The notes beneath the pieces are model-generated. The model had not been told where the DNA came from and ran no database searches. It saw nothing but the letters and a program-made list of their open reading frames with translations. This document shows positions 21,910-34,800 of a stretch of 64,000 nt of DNA, in pieces (the stretch's first letter is position 1; each line of letters begins with the position of its first letter). Made by a program: the position numbers and the translations under genes. The stretch lies in the NCBI GenBank assembly GCA_001599615.1, contig BCHJ01000002.1, forward strand, positions 186,001-250,000, read 5' to 3'. This stretch comes from Thielaviopsis euricoi. Lineage: Eukaryota; Ascomycota; Sordariomycetes; Microascales; Ceratocystidaceae.

Positions 21910-21957
21910 CTCATCCTTCTCTCATTCTTCTTTCTCATCCTTCTCTCATTCTTCTTT
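21910..21957 (+). repeat. 24-bp tandem repeat in the peroxidase leader
   Basis: Two exact adjacent copies of a 24-bp pyrimidine-rich unit starting CTCATCCTTCTCTC (21910-21933 and 21934-21957), preceded by a diverged partial copy. It lies about 280 bp upstream of the peroxidase start. Confidence 0.85.
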
Positions 21958-22235
21958 CTGCTTACTCTTTCTTCTCTATTAGCACCTGCCTTACCTTTGC
22001 CTTGTCTCTCTTCGTTTTCCTATTTCTGCTCTCCTCCTACTTTCCCTCTTTGCTCTATTTTTACCCTACCTGCGCCTCCCCAAAAAAGTCAAACTTTTGC
22101 CACTCCACTTTGTCGTATCATCACGTAATCACAATTTCTTCATCGTAAAAAAAATAAATACTTCTGACTCTTGCATTGCATTGAACGCAACCCTCCTTCA
22201 TCAACTTCATCTTCATCACAATTCATCTCATCACA

Positions 22236-22876
22236 ATGGGCGCCGAGACTTTCTACGACTTCAAGCCCCTCGACAGTGAGTTTGTTCTTTATAATCTACC
22301 GACATCACCATCACCTCACCTCACCTCATCCACATCTCTCAAACATCACCCCATCAACATCTCTCCAATACCTCCCGCTAACCTCATCTCACCCTCCATC
22401 CAGAGAAGGGCAACGAGTTTGACCTGTCCCAGTTCAAGGGCAAGGTCGTTCTCATCATCAACACCGCCTCCAAGTGCGGCTTCACTCCTCAGTACGCCGG
22501 CCTGGAGAAGGTGTACAAGGCTCTGCGCGCCGAGCACGGCGATGACGTGCAGTTCCTCGGCTTCCCCTGCAACCAGTTCGGCTCGCAGGAGCCCGGCAAC
22601 GACGACGAGATCCAGAGCTTCTGCCAGATCAACTACGGCGTCAGCTTCCCCATTCTCGGCAAGATTGACGTCAACGGCGACAACGCTGCCCCGCTGTATG
22701 CCTGGCTCAAGGACCAAAAGGCCGGCCTGCTCGGCCTGCGCCGCATCAAGTGGAACTTTGAAAAGTTCCTCATTGGCCGCGACGGCAAGGTCGCCGGTCG
22801 CTGGGCCTCCACTACTAAGCCCGAGAGCCTCGAGGAGCCCCTCAAGGAGGCCCTGGCTGCCAAGGCCCAGGAGTAA
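22236..22876 (+). CDS. HYR1: Glutathione-peroxidase-like thiol peroxidase (Gpx3/Hyr1 family)
   Basis: Two exons, 22236-22275 and 22404-22876, with a 128-nt intron (GTGAGT donor, GCTAAC branch); 170 aa. It reduces hydrogen and lipid peroxides, normally with thioredoxin in fungi, and the yeast orthologue also relays the peroxide signal to Yap1. Conserved positions: peroxidatic Cys38 in NTASKCGFTPQY, Cys69 in FPCNQFGSQEPG, the likely resolving Cys87 in SFCQINYGV, and WNFEKFLI with the catalytic Trp/Asn. The length is normal and no signal peptide is seen. Codons are strongly C-ending, unlike the spacers, which suggests high expression. A CTG codon encodes the conserved Leu of YAGLEKVY, so CTG reads as leucine. 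The exact orthologue (GPX1/2/3) cannot be settled by eye. Confidence 0.97.
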
Positions 22877-24800
22877 GTCTGTTGACTGAGACGGTGGTCG
22901 GGAGTGAGCAGTACAGTATGTCGTGCGCCGGTGTCGCGCGCGACTGGGCGGAGCGGGATTCAGAATGGACATTATTTCTGGGCATGGCTAGCTAGAGCCG
23001 AGAGCATAAACGGCATGGCAGACAGAAGCATGCATTGTCGGCTATTGTATTAGCCACGTATACATTTTTGCTTTTAATACTACGATATCCCTATTTCTTT
23101 CTTTTTAGTCTCTCATATTATTTCTTGCTGCCAGAATCTTATAGTTTGACTTGATCACAAATACCACCGTCCAAGAATGCCTTTTGACTGCCCACAGCAG
23201 CCGCATGGAGACTGCTTTGAAGTTACCGGTAAAAGCAAACACGGACCGTTTCTAGGCTCGGGCTATATTAAGGTTGCCCAAGGCACCGGGTGTATCTGGT
23301 CAGTTCTTGGTGCTACCGCCAGCTGTCTCAGCTTGCAGCGTGATGTCATCATATACTCTCTGAATCGCCAGTTATCTCACAACAACTTGGCAGGAATATA
23401 AGCAGCATCCAAAACAACACCCCCGAGTTCTCCAAAGATGCCAGTCTCTTACTCGGATGACTCTAAGCTACCTCCCAGTCGGGATCTGTATGCTCTCCGC
23501 CTCCAACATGACACACAAGACTGACAGCCAGCCCTAGGGAAGCGCTAACACGGGGATGTGCTCGTAGACACACTGGAGCTCATGATACCATCTGCTGCCA
23601 AAGCTTGTACACCATGCTCCCCGACTTCTGTCCTTCCTAACAAGCTTCGAGCTCAGCACAGTCTGAAATGCGCACTCGAGCCTGGCCGGTGTCTGATACA
23701 TTCCAGTTTTCACTATGTCCACCGACTGTGGAGGGTTTCCGACATAGACGCGGCAGTTTGCGAAGAAGCGGTTCCTGGGTCACCCGGCCATGTCCCGTGT
23801 GTCACTGCCATTGCATAGGGCCGCTAGGTTATAGTGTGCTTCGTGAGTTTGTACCAGCAAGAGCGTGGCTCAGTTCTTGTGCAGTCATGGTGCGGGGCCA
23901 AAGCTGGCGATCTTAGACATGTCATGCGAGTGGTCTGGTTTCCGGTCAATGTATTAGTTCAGTTCGTTCGGTCTAACGATTCTATCGAGCTTCTCCGTGC
24001 TCTTCCGAACGGGCTTACCTACTATTCCTTCAAGTTAGCTGAGCCCCGAGCAAAATATTTAGAAGTTACATGAAACATCTCCAGGGCGATGAATCTGGCG
24101 ATGCTTTTCAGTGTTGTATGAGAGACTGTTGTCTTTTCCGAGAATGTATAGCGCCTCAGGTTTTGAGACTGCGCACGTTTTCGGGACAAACCTCTGACGG
24201 TCCCCATTGCGTGTGCACATGGCAGCAGGGTTGAATAGTTCATATAAAAGAGCTATGCAGCAAACCGATGATATATCTCAATGGTCGTTGAGGCACAGGT
24301 GCCGGAAGAGAAATTAGCTTCGATGGAAACAATGTAACTGGCGAGATATCTGTGTTACAAGAGATCATCCATATCCTACCTTTCTCTTGTTCCAATTCTA
24401 GCTCTGAACATACAGTGGTTTTGTGAATACTCCCCTGGGCGACATCAAAGAGCGGCTCTTGGAACTATCGGCGCTCGTTAGGGTATGATTCATACTGTTC
24501 ATACTTGCACTTGAACACAAAGACCCCATAATCTAATGCTGTCTGTTAGTACCATAGTCATGGGGGCCAAAGAGGCAGAAACTCACGGGACTTTCCACAG
24601 CCGCTGTTATCAAAGCCCTACCACCTTTACAACAGTCCCTCTCTCAAAGGGGAAGTTCGCCGTTATGAATCACGATGATCGATCCTGGAGGAAACATGTG
24701 TCTATATACGCACTCACTCACAATACCAACACAAGGCCAGTACCAGCACCAGCGTAAGCACAAGCTCTGACCAGAGACTTTGCTGATCAAGCACAGAGCC
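22877..24800. other. Gene desert, part 1: no supported gene
   Basis: After the peroxidase gene there is no recognisable gene. The interval 23177-24757 is less repetitive than the rest of the desert and has several short plus-strand open frames, including a 74-codon one at 23177-23401 with a good AAGAATG context. None resembles a known family and I could not join them with credible introns. Confidence 0.5.
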
Positions 24801-27800
24801 CTATTGTGTGTTCACCGATACAACAGACTGCCTTGCGCACCTGCATTTTTCTTTCTCGCCAGGTCCCGCTCTTGTGCTTCTGAACCACGACCGAAAACCT
24901 TGTCGATGTCGCCATTCTTGGTTCTTATGATCGTGCGTTTAGCCGACTTTCTCTATGTCTGCTCGCTGGGACAAGCAAGCCCAGGAAGAAAAAGAAAAAA
25001 GATAACTGGTCTTGGTTACCGCTTGACAGAAGCAGCTGCCCAAACGAGACAAGGCCGAGCCAAGCCCAGACGAGCGGTTTTTTTTTCTTCGTCTTTTGGG
25101 CAAGGGGGTGGGAAAACTTTGTAGCATTTCTCTGCTGGGAGTGGTACTGGCGGAGTGAGAAGAAGAGAGAGTTGTAAAATAGTGACATCGGCGCAGTCGC
25201 ATTGTGGAGGGATTGGTCTGGTAAAGGTGAAACTTGGTTCCCATGTTGATGAAGATAAGTACCATCTAATGCTTAGCCAGCCAGAACAGTAAAGCAAAGG
25301 CCCGGGCCATGAGAACCAAAATCACATGCAGATCTACGGCATCTTGAGAACTACTTCTACTCAGCATGTGTACATATCTACATGGACGACACATTCTACA
25401 ACAAGCACTAGTCAAGTAGTATCACGACCATCACGTCGACGGCACCAACAACTCGTCTGACAGCCGCAAAGTCCTTTTGTCTAGCCTACCCAAGTTGGTT
25501 CTTTGCTGTGTGCCGGCACTCTTAGCACGTTTGTCGTCTGCCACTTGACTGTTTGGGCGAATGTTTGCGTGGTATCACAGCTAGGGGGGGGGAAGGCAGC
25601 GGTATTAAGGTAGAGACGAGACTTTTGTTTGTCGGTCGTACAGCAGTAATTTATCAACTACTTGCAGTGGTTCGGCTGCTGTAGACTGTGATAGTGGTAC
25701 TGGTTACTACCATATAGAGAAAGCAAATGGATGCGTCTGTGTGTCTTTGGTTGATGCAGGTTTTTATTTTATTTCCTCTGGCAGATTGTTTCACACGACT
25801 CTGGCCCTACTCACTAACTTACACAGCCTGCAGGGGCCTTGGCCATATAGCTCACCACAAGCACGTCCATATTTATGTATGTAGACACATAGTAGAGATA
25901 ACTGCCATATAAATATGTATTATATATGTATGTACGGTCGGCACAGTAGGAAATTATCCATTCCTACATAAGTCTACTCGACTGCCGTTTTGGGCCTGTG
26001 GCCGGACGACTATGGGGGTGTGGATGTCATACAGAAAAATAAAAAATGAAGAAAATGAAATATAGAAGAAAAGAAGAGAAAAAAAAATATCCCGGGCTCA
26101 GGCCTATCTATCTCGCTCTCGTTCTCTGCCTGTCAACTTGTCAAGCGGAGAAAGAAAAGTCCCTTGCTAAAGGGTAAGGCCAGATGAAATAACGAATGAA
26201 AGACAGAAAACCCGTGGGGGTCATTTTCGGTGACGATTTCGTGCCGGCTAGCGAGTTAGCTGACACTGAGTGCGTGTGCCGCCGAGTCTTGTCGGCATGT
26301 GATTCAGCCAATATCTACTGTCTTCCTTTCTATATTCGTGTCTTGCGGCGACAACTGCGACGAGTCTTCTTGTCTGCTGGTAGCCAGGAGAACCAGCTAG
26401 TCATGTGCAATAACAAACCATTGGTCGCTCCATGCTCTAATCTTCTTACTCCTCACTTATCCAACGCTGGCTGCTCCCTCGGTAGCGAGTCAAGCGGGCA
26501 GGCAAGTTACAGGTCGCCAGCATCAGTATAACCCACAGTATATAGCATGGCATAGCATTACATGGCATGGCATGGTATGGCATGGCGAGCAACAGCAAGC
26601 AAGCCGTCAACGAGGAACTTTTGCTGTCGTGCTTCTGCCCGCAACCCATGCTTATCCTTTTCCCCCACCCACCCATGCAAGTCTGCCACCAAGGTTACCT
26701 TTTTGGCCTTGGGGTCTTGGTTCTTAGTCGCCCAAGGGTGCCCTGTTCCTTGTAAAATTCTCTTTGTGGTTTTTTTTTTTTCTCGTTTTCTCTACTTTTT
26801 CATTTTTCTCTCTAGGTTCGATTTATTCTCTCTCTTTTTTTTTATTGTTTTCCTTGCAAGAGGCCGCTGGCTTCAAGCATATACAAACTTCGTCTGTTGA
26901 TTGGCTCGTCTTGTACCTTTATTTTATGTGTACCGTACCTCGTTTGACATGTGCCCTCCGTCTTTCGCAAAGTGCCGATTTGATTGATTGATTGTTTGTT
27001 TGTTTGAGGTGCATCTGCCTGCATCAAGCGAAGTATAGCCAAGCCAAGCCAGAAAAAACCACCAGCGTACAGTTCTTTTTATCTTGGCCTATTATGTCTT
27101 CATTACTACTTCACTCTTCTCCCTATCACAGCTCTCTGCTTCATCCCAAAGGTCTCCGTCGTCTTCCTGTGCAGGCTATATCAGCTATCAGCTATTTCGT
27201 CGTCTCTTCCCCCTTCCCCTCTACTTCTTTTCCTCTCTTGGCTTGGCTTCACGTCACACTTATCTTCACAGCCCCTTCTCTCTTATTCCCCTCATCTCAT
27301 ATATACACCGTACAGCCCAACCGTTTTGGCGACTTGGCAAGGAAAGACAAGATTCAAAAACAGCCAAATGCTGTATTAGCCGCTGCTACAGCCACATATG
27401 ATGCCAAGATGGAAAATGACTCTCAGTCTCTGCTCAGCTTCATTCCGCACCGTCTGTGAGCATACGTGAACGTAGCGCCCATGGCAACACTTGTGCTCTG
27501 CTTGAGGCACTAGATCTCTTGGTCTGCATGGCCCACTGGCGTCACTTGTGCAATGTCAGAAATATGTCTTGGTCAGTACTCGATAAGCTTGGCGGAGAGT
27601 GGCTCGAGACTGCCAGCAGTACTACATAGCACACTGGAATACAAAACAATACTTCCAATAGTAGCACTGCTGTTATTTAGTCGTATCGCTTACATCCAAT
27701 TAATAGGGTTAGATAGGGTTTAGACAAGCTGCCTGTACCTGCATTACTTTTTTGCCACTATCGACTGTCTGTCTATGACTGTGGCTGTGATGTTTGATGC

Positions 27801-28250
27801 TCCTTTTGCTGTATCTCATGTTTTGTACTATACCTCAGTTTATTGTACTTCATGGAGTACCTCAGCTTGTACTTTGTTGCATGCCTTATACTCTTTGCCA
27901 CGGCAATTTTACTTTCCCCTGTCTTGTATGAAATCGTACATCAAGCTACTGAGCCCGCAAACAGTACAATCTATTCTGTCATTAACACAAACTGGCGTCA
28001 AGATCGCCCGAGTTTCAACACGAGCTCTCACTGGTTGTGACATTTATGGAATCATGGCAGGCAATGCTGCTGAACTCTGGCCTGCTGCTGAGGGCACTCT
28101 CTGGCCAGAACGCAGTGAAGTGTGCTTGTTATCAGAATTTATGAGAAGGTTAGTCATTTGTTTCTCTAACAGCGCTGCTCATTTCCGGAGCTCGGGGAAA
28201 TCAGCTGCCTGCTAAGGCTAGATTACGAGAGAGAGGGAGAGAGAGGAAAA
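24801..28250. other. Gene desert, part 2: A/T and pyrimidine tracts
   Basis: No supported gene. Notable content: A-rich purine block near 26030-26090, an ATGGC/CATGG repeat at about 26549-26588, T-rich block 26765-26850, a C/T-rich leader-like stretch 27080-27310, and AGGGTTAGATAGGGTTTAG near 27706. The 146-codon plus frame at 27775-28215 has no recognisable features. Confidence 0.5.
26549..26588. repeat. Degenerate (ATGGC)n repeat
   Basis: About eight copies of ATGGC/ATAGC/ATTAC-type pentamers around 26549-26588. Confidence 0.7.
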
Positions 28251-31200
28251 GAATGAATGAAAAGAATAGGTAAAGGCAAGCTTGGACGTTGAAAGAAACT
28301 CAGACCATCAGATTCGCATGTCATAGGCTGGAGAGCGAGTGGCTGCTACAGCAGACTAAGATGCTACCGCCCGCAACTACTACTCTGCTATACTTCTCCA
28401 GGTCATACTAAGTAGTACTGCTAACGATTGTACAGCAGACAGTTGGCCCAAGGCCCTGTAGATTGGCCTTATAGCCTGGGTTTGCATCGTCGTGCTGCAC
28501 TGCAGACGCAGACAGAGCAAGGTTCCTGTTTGAAGGAAATGGAAATGCAGGCTCATCCAAAGGTACGCTAGATCAAAGCATTGTAACTTTGTACCATATT
28601 TACTCCCTGCAGAATGTTGCCTCTGAAGCAGCCCACAAAGCCTTATCGTGGGCTCAAGGCGCGAAGGATACAAGCATAGTTTAGACTCATCAGGGATCCA
28701 AGCGCTCAGCTTTTTTATCATATGCTTTGTCGTGTTCATGTGTGTCTTTTTTTGCCACTGAGATATAGAAAGCGGAATGTGAACAAAGTCCGTTAGAAGT
28801 AGAGAGAAGAAAAAAAACAGTAGGGATGTGGCTTGCTAGGTTGTTGCTAGAAGGGAGGGGTTGAGGGGTTCTGCAAACATTCTGGATGCCTTGCTTGTTG
28901 AGCCTTTAATTCATGCATTGCCGCCTGTCTGTGTCTGTCTATCTGTCTGTCTGTCTATTCATCCACTTACTAGCTGGCTAAATTTGACAGGCAAACACAG
29001 CCATAGGAAATAAAAGAAGAACAAAACAAAACAAAACAAAGTCTATTCTGTCGATGGCCAAACTCCATGCAATTTTGTTTTTTTTTCTTTAAATTTGTGT
29101 CATCGGCTTGCTCGTATTATGCCCATCTCTCCGAAGACTCGCTAAACGAGAGCAGAGCTGGAACTCGCTTCAAGCGTGCGTTGTAGAGAAAATCAAGACT
29201 AGCAGCATAGAAAAAAGACCGAAAAAGTAAAAGAGTGAGGTTCAGACTACATGCAGGCTCGAGCTTGGCTTCTGGCTGTGACTGTGCTCGCTTTGCTCGC
29301 TTGCTCGCTCGCTCTAAACAAGACTGAAGATTCGTCGAGGATGAGAATCAGACCGACCGACCGAACGACCGAGTCGACCGAGTCGACACAGTAAAAAGCG
29401 CTCATTCACTATTCAGCACGGGCCAAGAACGAACAGCTTGTACTTGTAGTGCAGACAAAATCATCATAATAACTGGGATACAGCTAGCGAGAGGCAACAG
29501 GCCAGAGTTCTAGGCTGGCCTTGGCCAGATATTGTGGCTCAAGGATGGACGTTCAAGTTGTACTTGTATTTGTACTTGTAGTATTGCTGGCTGCTACCAG
29601 CAGGCCAAGCACATATAAAGCATCAAGCCTGGGCTATATGTGGGCCATCCAAAGCAAAATATAGGACTCCATTTGGTGGATGCAGGGGGTTGGTTAGTCA
29701 GTTGGTGAAGTTATATGGTTTGGCTAGTTGCTTGAGGCTAAGGTAGGTGAGACTTTTTAAGGCCCAAGGTAAATGCAAATCAGTACCGAGAAATAGTACA
29801 TCTTCCGATCGATGGCGAACTTTCTTTTTTGTTTATTCTTCCTGATTGTTCACTTTGTTTATCCTCCCGCATGTTAACATCACGAAGATCAAGAAAAGAA
29901 GAGGAACGAGAACTTGACAGGCCGTTTGCTTGCTCTCTACCCGACCTTGCTATTATTCCCCCCAGTAGCTGCTTTCACGCTGCAGCTACAGACTCTACCG
30001 TATAACTCACTTACTTATGCTGCAACTATAAACTGCACCGTTGCTCGTGCCACTAAACAGTCTTTGCTTTTTTTTTCTCCATCAACTGCAACACTTCCTT
30101 TCGGAGCAGCACTGCCAAAACGGAAGTCTTTTTTTTCTTTCCCACCGTCGTATTCTTTTTTTTTTTTCTTTTCCTTTCATTCTCATTGTTAATGTTTTCG
30201 TTATTCTCCTAATACCACCACTAATACCAAGTACTAATTGCTAGGGGTATTCTTTTTTTCCTATCTCCAGCCCGATGGCAAGCAAAGCTCGCCCACCCCC
30301 GACAAAAAGACATTGCTGTAATCACTTGCAGTACCTTTCTTTTTTCCCTGACAGGACCTTTTGACCTCTTCAGCTTGGCTGGTGCTTCGCTGGAGACGTT
30401 GTAGAAATATGACGATCACTGGGGTTCCTGTGCATTTTGCGTCGGACCAGTTCATCAAGTATCGTCATCGTCCTCGGTGTATTCTTGTCAAGCTCGTTCA
30501 CCACACAAGCAGATAAATAGCTCCGAGGGCCTATAGGCAGCGGCCAAGGTATAGCAATCTCGTCATGTCTGGTCTTTTCTTATTGTCTCGTCTCATCTTG
30601 CCGTTTCACGCACAGCCTGGTTTGGTCTGTCTGCCCTACAATATACTCCCGCCTAATAGGGCCAATTGTCCGTGATGGCACGGCATCCGCTGCCATTGTC
30701 ATTCTGACAGAGCAACGACAAAGCAAAACAAAGCAAAGCTCCAAGTTCTTCAAGTGCTAGATAAAACGCATGCTATAGCTACCACCATCTCTGTTACTGT
30801 TTTTTCACAACACCAGCTCACGTGCTTTAGCCCACTTTAGGCAGGTTTACAATGCAGCCATCTATACAGTAAGAGCAACCTTCACCACCAATACCATGTA
30901 GGAGCGCTGTGCTACAGAAGTTCTTGGGCTGAGCTGAGATACTGCCCTTTATCTCATCTGACTGTCGGATGATCAGTGAGAAGAAAAGAGTTCTATAGCG
31001 CGTATATTATAGGCGGCACAGCAGGTTGTAGCCAATAACGGCCGCCAAACTTGTCAAAGTTGGAAGCTGTGCTGAACAATGATATTGCGCTGGCAAATGG
31101 CGATAATATAACATAAAGAGAATAATCACCCCCAATATACTGACCGAAGCTACCGTCTCTCACTGCCAGTGTTCCATCGCGGCCCGCTAACTGGTCGCCT

Positions 31201-31850
31201 GCACGCAGGGCTCAAGCCAATCAACGCTGTACAATAGTCTGCAGCACATCGATCGACAAAAGCTGTTAATTTGCCTCCTACCTCTTGCCTCTCGTATTAT
31301 TGCTTGGAATTGCAGGGCTGTCTGCTTTGCTACTAGCTATTGGTCGCAAAAACAAGCCCATATTATACATTGACAAGTCCAGACTGAAGTCCATGCTGCA
31401 TAACACAGCCGGCTCGGCTTGTTGGGGGGGAACACAGCAGCATGCAACAAGCTTACTTCAAGAGCCACACGATAACACCTTTTTGTTCTGTCTGCAGCGT
31501 CAACCGAAAAATGAATAGAATAACAATACAAACGCGGCGACCAGGCTGTGGATGGTGGCGGCAGGATCTTGTTCATGCATTGTCAGTCAGTTGATTGTGT
31601 TATTGGTCCATGAAACCAAATAGTCAGATCTGGACCAAGATCAAACTGCGAGTCACAAAGCACAGCATATACTAACTGCTGACGGCGCTTTTTTGCTCCG
31701 GCCGAGTGAGAATGGTGATACTTGAGGTCTTTTACACAGCATATGGTAAAATTAGTTATGCGCACAAGATACAAAATGCAGACTGTAGAGATTGATGTCA
31801 TATATAGGGTTAGGGTTGTATGTGTAAGTTGTCAGATTAAGCGGCTCGAA
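28251..31850. other. Gene desert, part 3: microsatellites and CT-rich stretch
   Basis: No supported gene. It holds CTGT repeats near 28924-28955, a GCTCGCTT/GACCGACC block at 29281-29395, three copies of GTACTTGTA at 29440-29580, a T/C-rich stretch at 29815-30240 and TAGGGTTAGGGTT at 31804-31816. A 119-codon minus frame (28739-28380) shows no family features. Confidence 0.5.
28924..28955. repeat. (CTGT)n microsatellite
   Basis: Imperfect tetranucleotide repeat of CTGT/CTAT units. Confidence 0.8.
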
Positions 31851-34800
31851 ATCATCATGGCCTAAAGAAATTGGAAAAGTGTTAGTAAATCGCAACCCAA
31901 AACGGTGATTACCCAAAAGAGTAGTGAATATTGCTGTACTTTTGGTTTGGCTATGTCTCTTTATAGGTCTGCCCTATAAATGCTGTACTATATAGTACAA
32001 TACAAGACAAGTAAAAATATAGCTTGGTAGTATTTAATTCTCAAGCCCCGTGCAGAGATAATGGAGGGGGCGTGCATAGACGGTAACAACGGGACAGGTG
32101 ACTAAACAGGAGCGAATAGCGAGGGCGACCGAGGCCGTTGGATTTGCATCTAGATATAGAATACAATATAGCTAGCAGATGGGGCGATATGTGCCAGTGG
32201 TATTTCATAGCACTAATACCGTCTATGGCTAGCACAAAATGTCCCCGTGAATATTGTTCAGCTTATTTATCGGCAAGAACCGAGGCTCTGTATGGCCCGA
32301 GATGAGATGATTCTTAGCAGACAAAGACATCCAACGCTTCCATTGCTTGTTCCATTGTCTGGAGATGAGTGCTTGCTATCCACGGCACTAAAGCTTGTGC
32401 CACTCACACCAAGGCTAAGCCGAAATTTACAGCGCCGTATCGGGTATGGCAAGTCCATTGAATCGCAGGCCGCCATGCACCCGAACGAGGAACAATGATT
32501 CCTACTTGGTGCGTACTGCTACAATGGCCAAAAAGAATGCACACCATCCATCAGCTACAGCTAACTAAGATCCTGGGCGGGAATGAGAGAAAAAAGAAAA
32601 CGAAAGAAAGAAAAAAGGCTGCAGCAAAGACGTGCCGGCCGCAAGACAGCGCCCAAGAGAATATTCCATCAGCGGCATCCCCGAGTTGTTTGTGTAGTGT
32701 ATCACTCCTTAGATACAGATGACAAGCACAAACAAGAATTTAAACAATGAGCTCAAGAAACACACAAACAAACAATCAGCCTCCTCCCGCAACAGCCGTC
32801 AACACCACCACCATCACGATTGTGAGGCTGCAGACTCGGCTTGTGCGCTGCTGCACTTGCACTGCATCGTAGAGTTGTAGTGCCTTGTCCTTCGATTGTT
32901 CTGTCTCCTCTTTGGATTCCTCTTGGACTTCCTGCGCCTCCTCATCTTTTCTTTTTTTCTGCACTCTTGTTCTTCTCTTGCGTCGCCACCATGGTGTAGA
33001 CAATACGACGGGGCCGCTACCCACGGCACATTTCTGCTTCTCTTTTGATGTGGGCGGCCGGGTTTGAGCCCAGATGTTATACATTGCTCGCATTTACTAT
33101 GCATATGCAACTGTGCTGCACTGCACTGCACATGCACTCCTCTTGATGCGATAACGTGCTGCCCGCCGTTGAAGTGTGGCTTCGACTTCTTTCGATAGGA
33201 TTTATAGAAGGAAAGCTTATCGAGCAAACTCCTGCGCCAGCAGGCTGGTTTGTTGTTCGCTAGCTTATGCAGTAGGACTGAGTATTCAGTAACATGTCGT
33301 AGTAGCAGTGGTAGTAGTAGTGATAATGCTACTGGAGCAGCAGAGTTAGCAGCGCAATCGTCAACAAAGACCCTAATGAACACGTCGACTATCTGCAGCT
33401 TCACCGCTCTAGTCAACGGCGCCAACTCAGGATCGCCTGCGCTGCATATTAAACCGGAGTTGAGGTTCTATTGTGCCAGCTACTTCACACATACAAACTG
33501 GCGACCATCAATACACCGCTCCCATGAATCCGGAAAAACTAAGACACCGGCTTCTGTTTTGCCTTAATTGATTTTCTTTTTATTTTCGAAATATCAGCGG
33601 GAGGCTCCGATACCAGCAGGATGCGGCTATCAACAGAAGAACAACAAAAAAAAAAAAGGTTGGTTGGGGGAATTCAAAACAGCGCATCAGACGCAAAACT
33701 CTCGGACAGGCCACACCCCCTAGAGATGAAGACAAGATGGGTAAGTTGAATACAAACAGTATACGAGAGAAAAAAAAAGATCTCGATCTCGGGAGACGAA
33801 AGTCTAAAACCTTGAATAACTGTGACGTAGGATTGTGCCGATCGGCCCACCCCACCCCCAAGCATCAACATGAACCCGGCCAAGACAGATATCAGACGCT
33901 AGCACTTTGTTTACGACGCCGTGAAGAGACAGATCACGGCACGCACAGGATGGCAAGCCTGGCAGGCTATCTGACTGCTCGAGACGAGCGACATGTAGCG
34001 CAGTGCAGTGCTCACAGATAGATACATATGTGTACTCAATCCTCTCGCGTGCAGCGCATCTGCGTCTGCATTGCAGATGCAGCAACATGGACAGAGCAGA
34101 GCCAAACAAGAGGCAATCCGATAAATATACAACAACGTCTAAACACTTAACAAAAAAAAAGAAAAAAAAAAAGGCCACCGCCAAACAGCGGCCAAGCCCT
34201 GTCATAATCTGCAGAAATCGAACAGTCGAACAGACGGGAGACAAGGGCAACCCCAAGCCAAGTCAAGGCAGAAAAAAAAAAAAAAAAACGGACAGACGCT
34301 TTTCTCCCACGCATAACAGAATACGATGAGAGGAAAACGAAAGGCTTCCGGGATCAGCTGGGGCGTCAGAGTTGGTATCGACGATATTATTCACACCTTG
34401 GACGGATAGGATGCTGTTTCGCGAGTTTGAAGCCCTTGTCGTCTGTATCCGTTTTATCTCTTTGTATTTTATTCTTTTGTGCATTCTCCGGCGTTATTTG
34501 TAAATATCTCTTTTCAGTTTAAACAAGCCCAAAGTTGTCGTTCACTGCATTATTTTTGGCGCTTGGAAAAGTTCAGAAATAGAAAGTCGGCGAAATTAAG
34601 CCCCAAGCAGGTCTAGACTGGCCTAGTTAGGCTAACACAATGTTTCTTAGGGTTATGTAAGAGGCGTTGAAAGCTATGACTGGTTCACGACAGGCAGGAC
34701 AGGACAGGGACAAGAAAAAAAAGTCAGTGATTGATGCATGTTGTTATTATTATGGTTATGATTTATTGCTATGGATATGGCGTTTATTCCGTGCTAAATG

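Larger units (their letters stand above)
18806..22235. other. Non-coding spacer and pyrimidine-rich leader of the peroxidase gene
   Basis: About 3.4 kb without a supported gene. It holds low-complexity tracts: GAAAA repeats near 19322-19356, (CACAGA)-type repeats near 20311-20338, a 32-bp poly(A) at 21572-21603, and from about 21640 a long C/T-rich stretch up to the peroxidase ATG, typical of a strong yeast promoter and leader. Open frames here are short and compositionally biased. Confidence 0.6.

Noticed and set aside
28924..28955. CRISPR-like regular repeats in the microsatellite blocks
   Set aside because: They are contiguous tetranucleotide repeats without unique spacers, in a eukaryotic genome.
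31804..31816. Interstitial telomere array
   Set aside because: There are only two repeat units, too few for a telomere remnant; kept only as a motif observation.
34210..34235. TCGAAC words resembling reverse B boxes
   Set aside because: They are part of an AACAG/TCGAACAG repeat with no tRNA fold.
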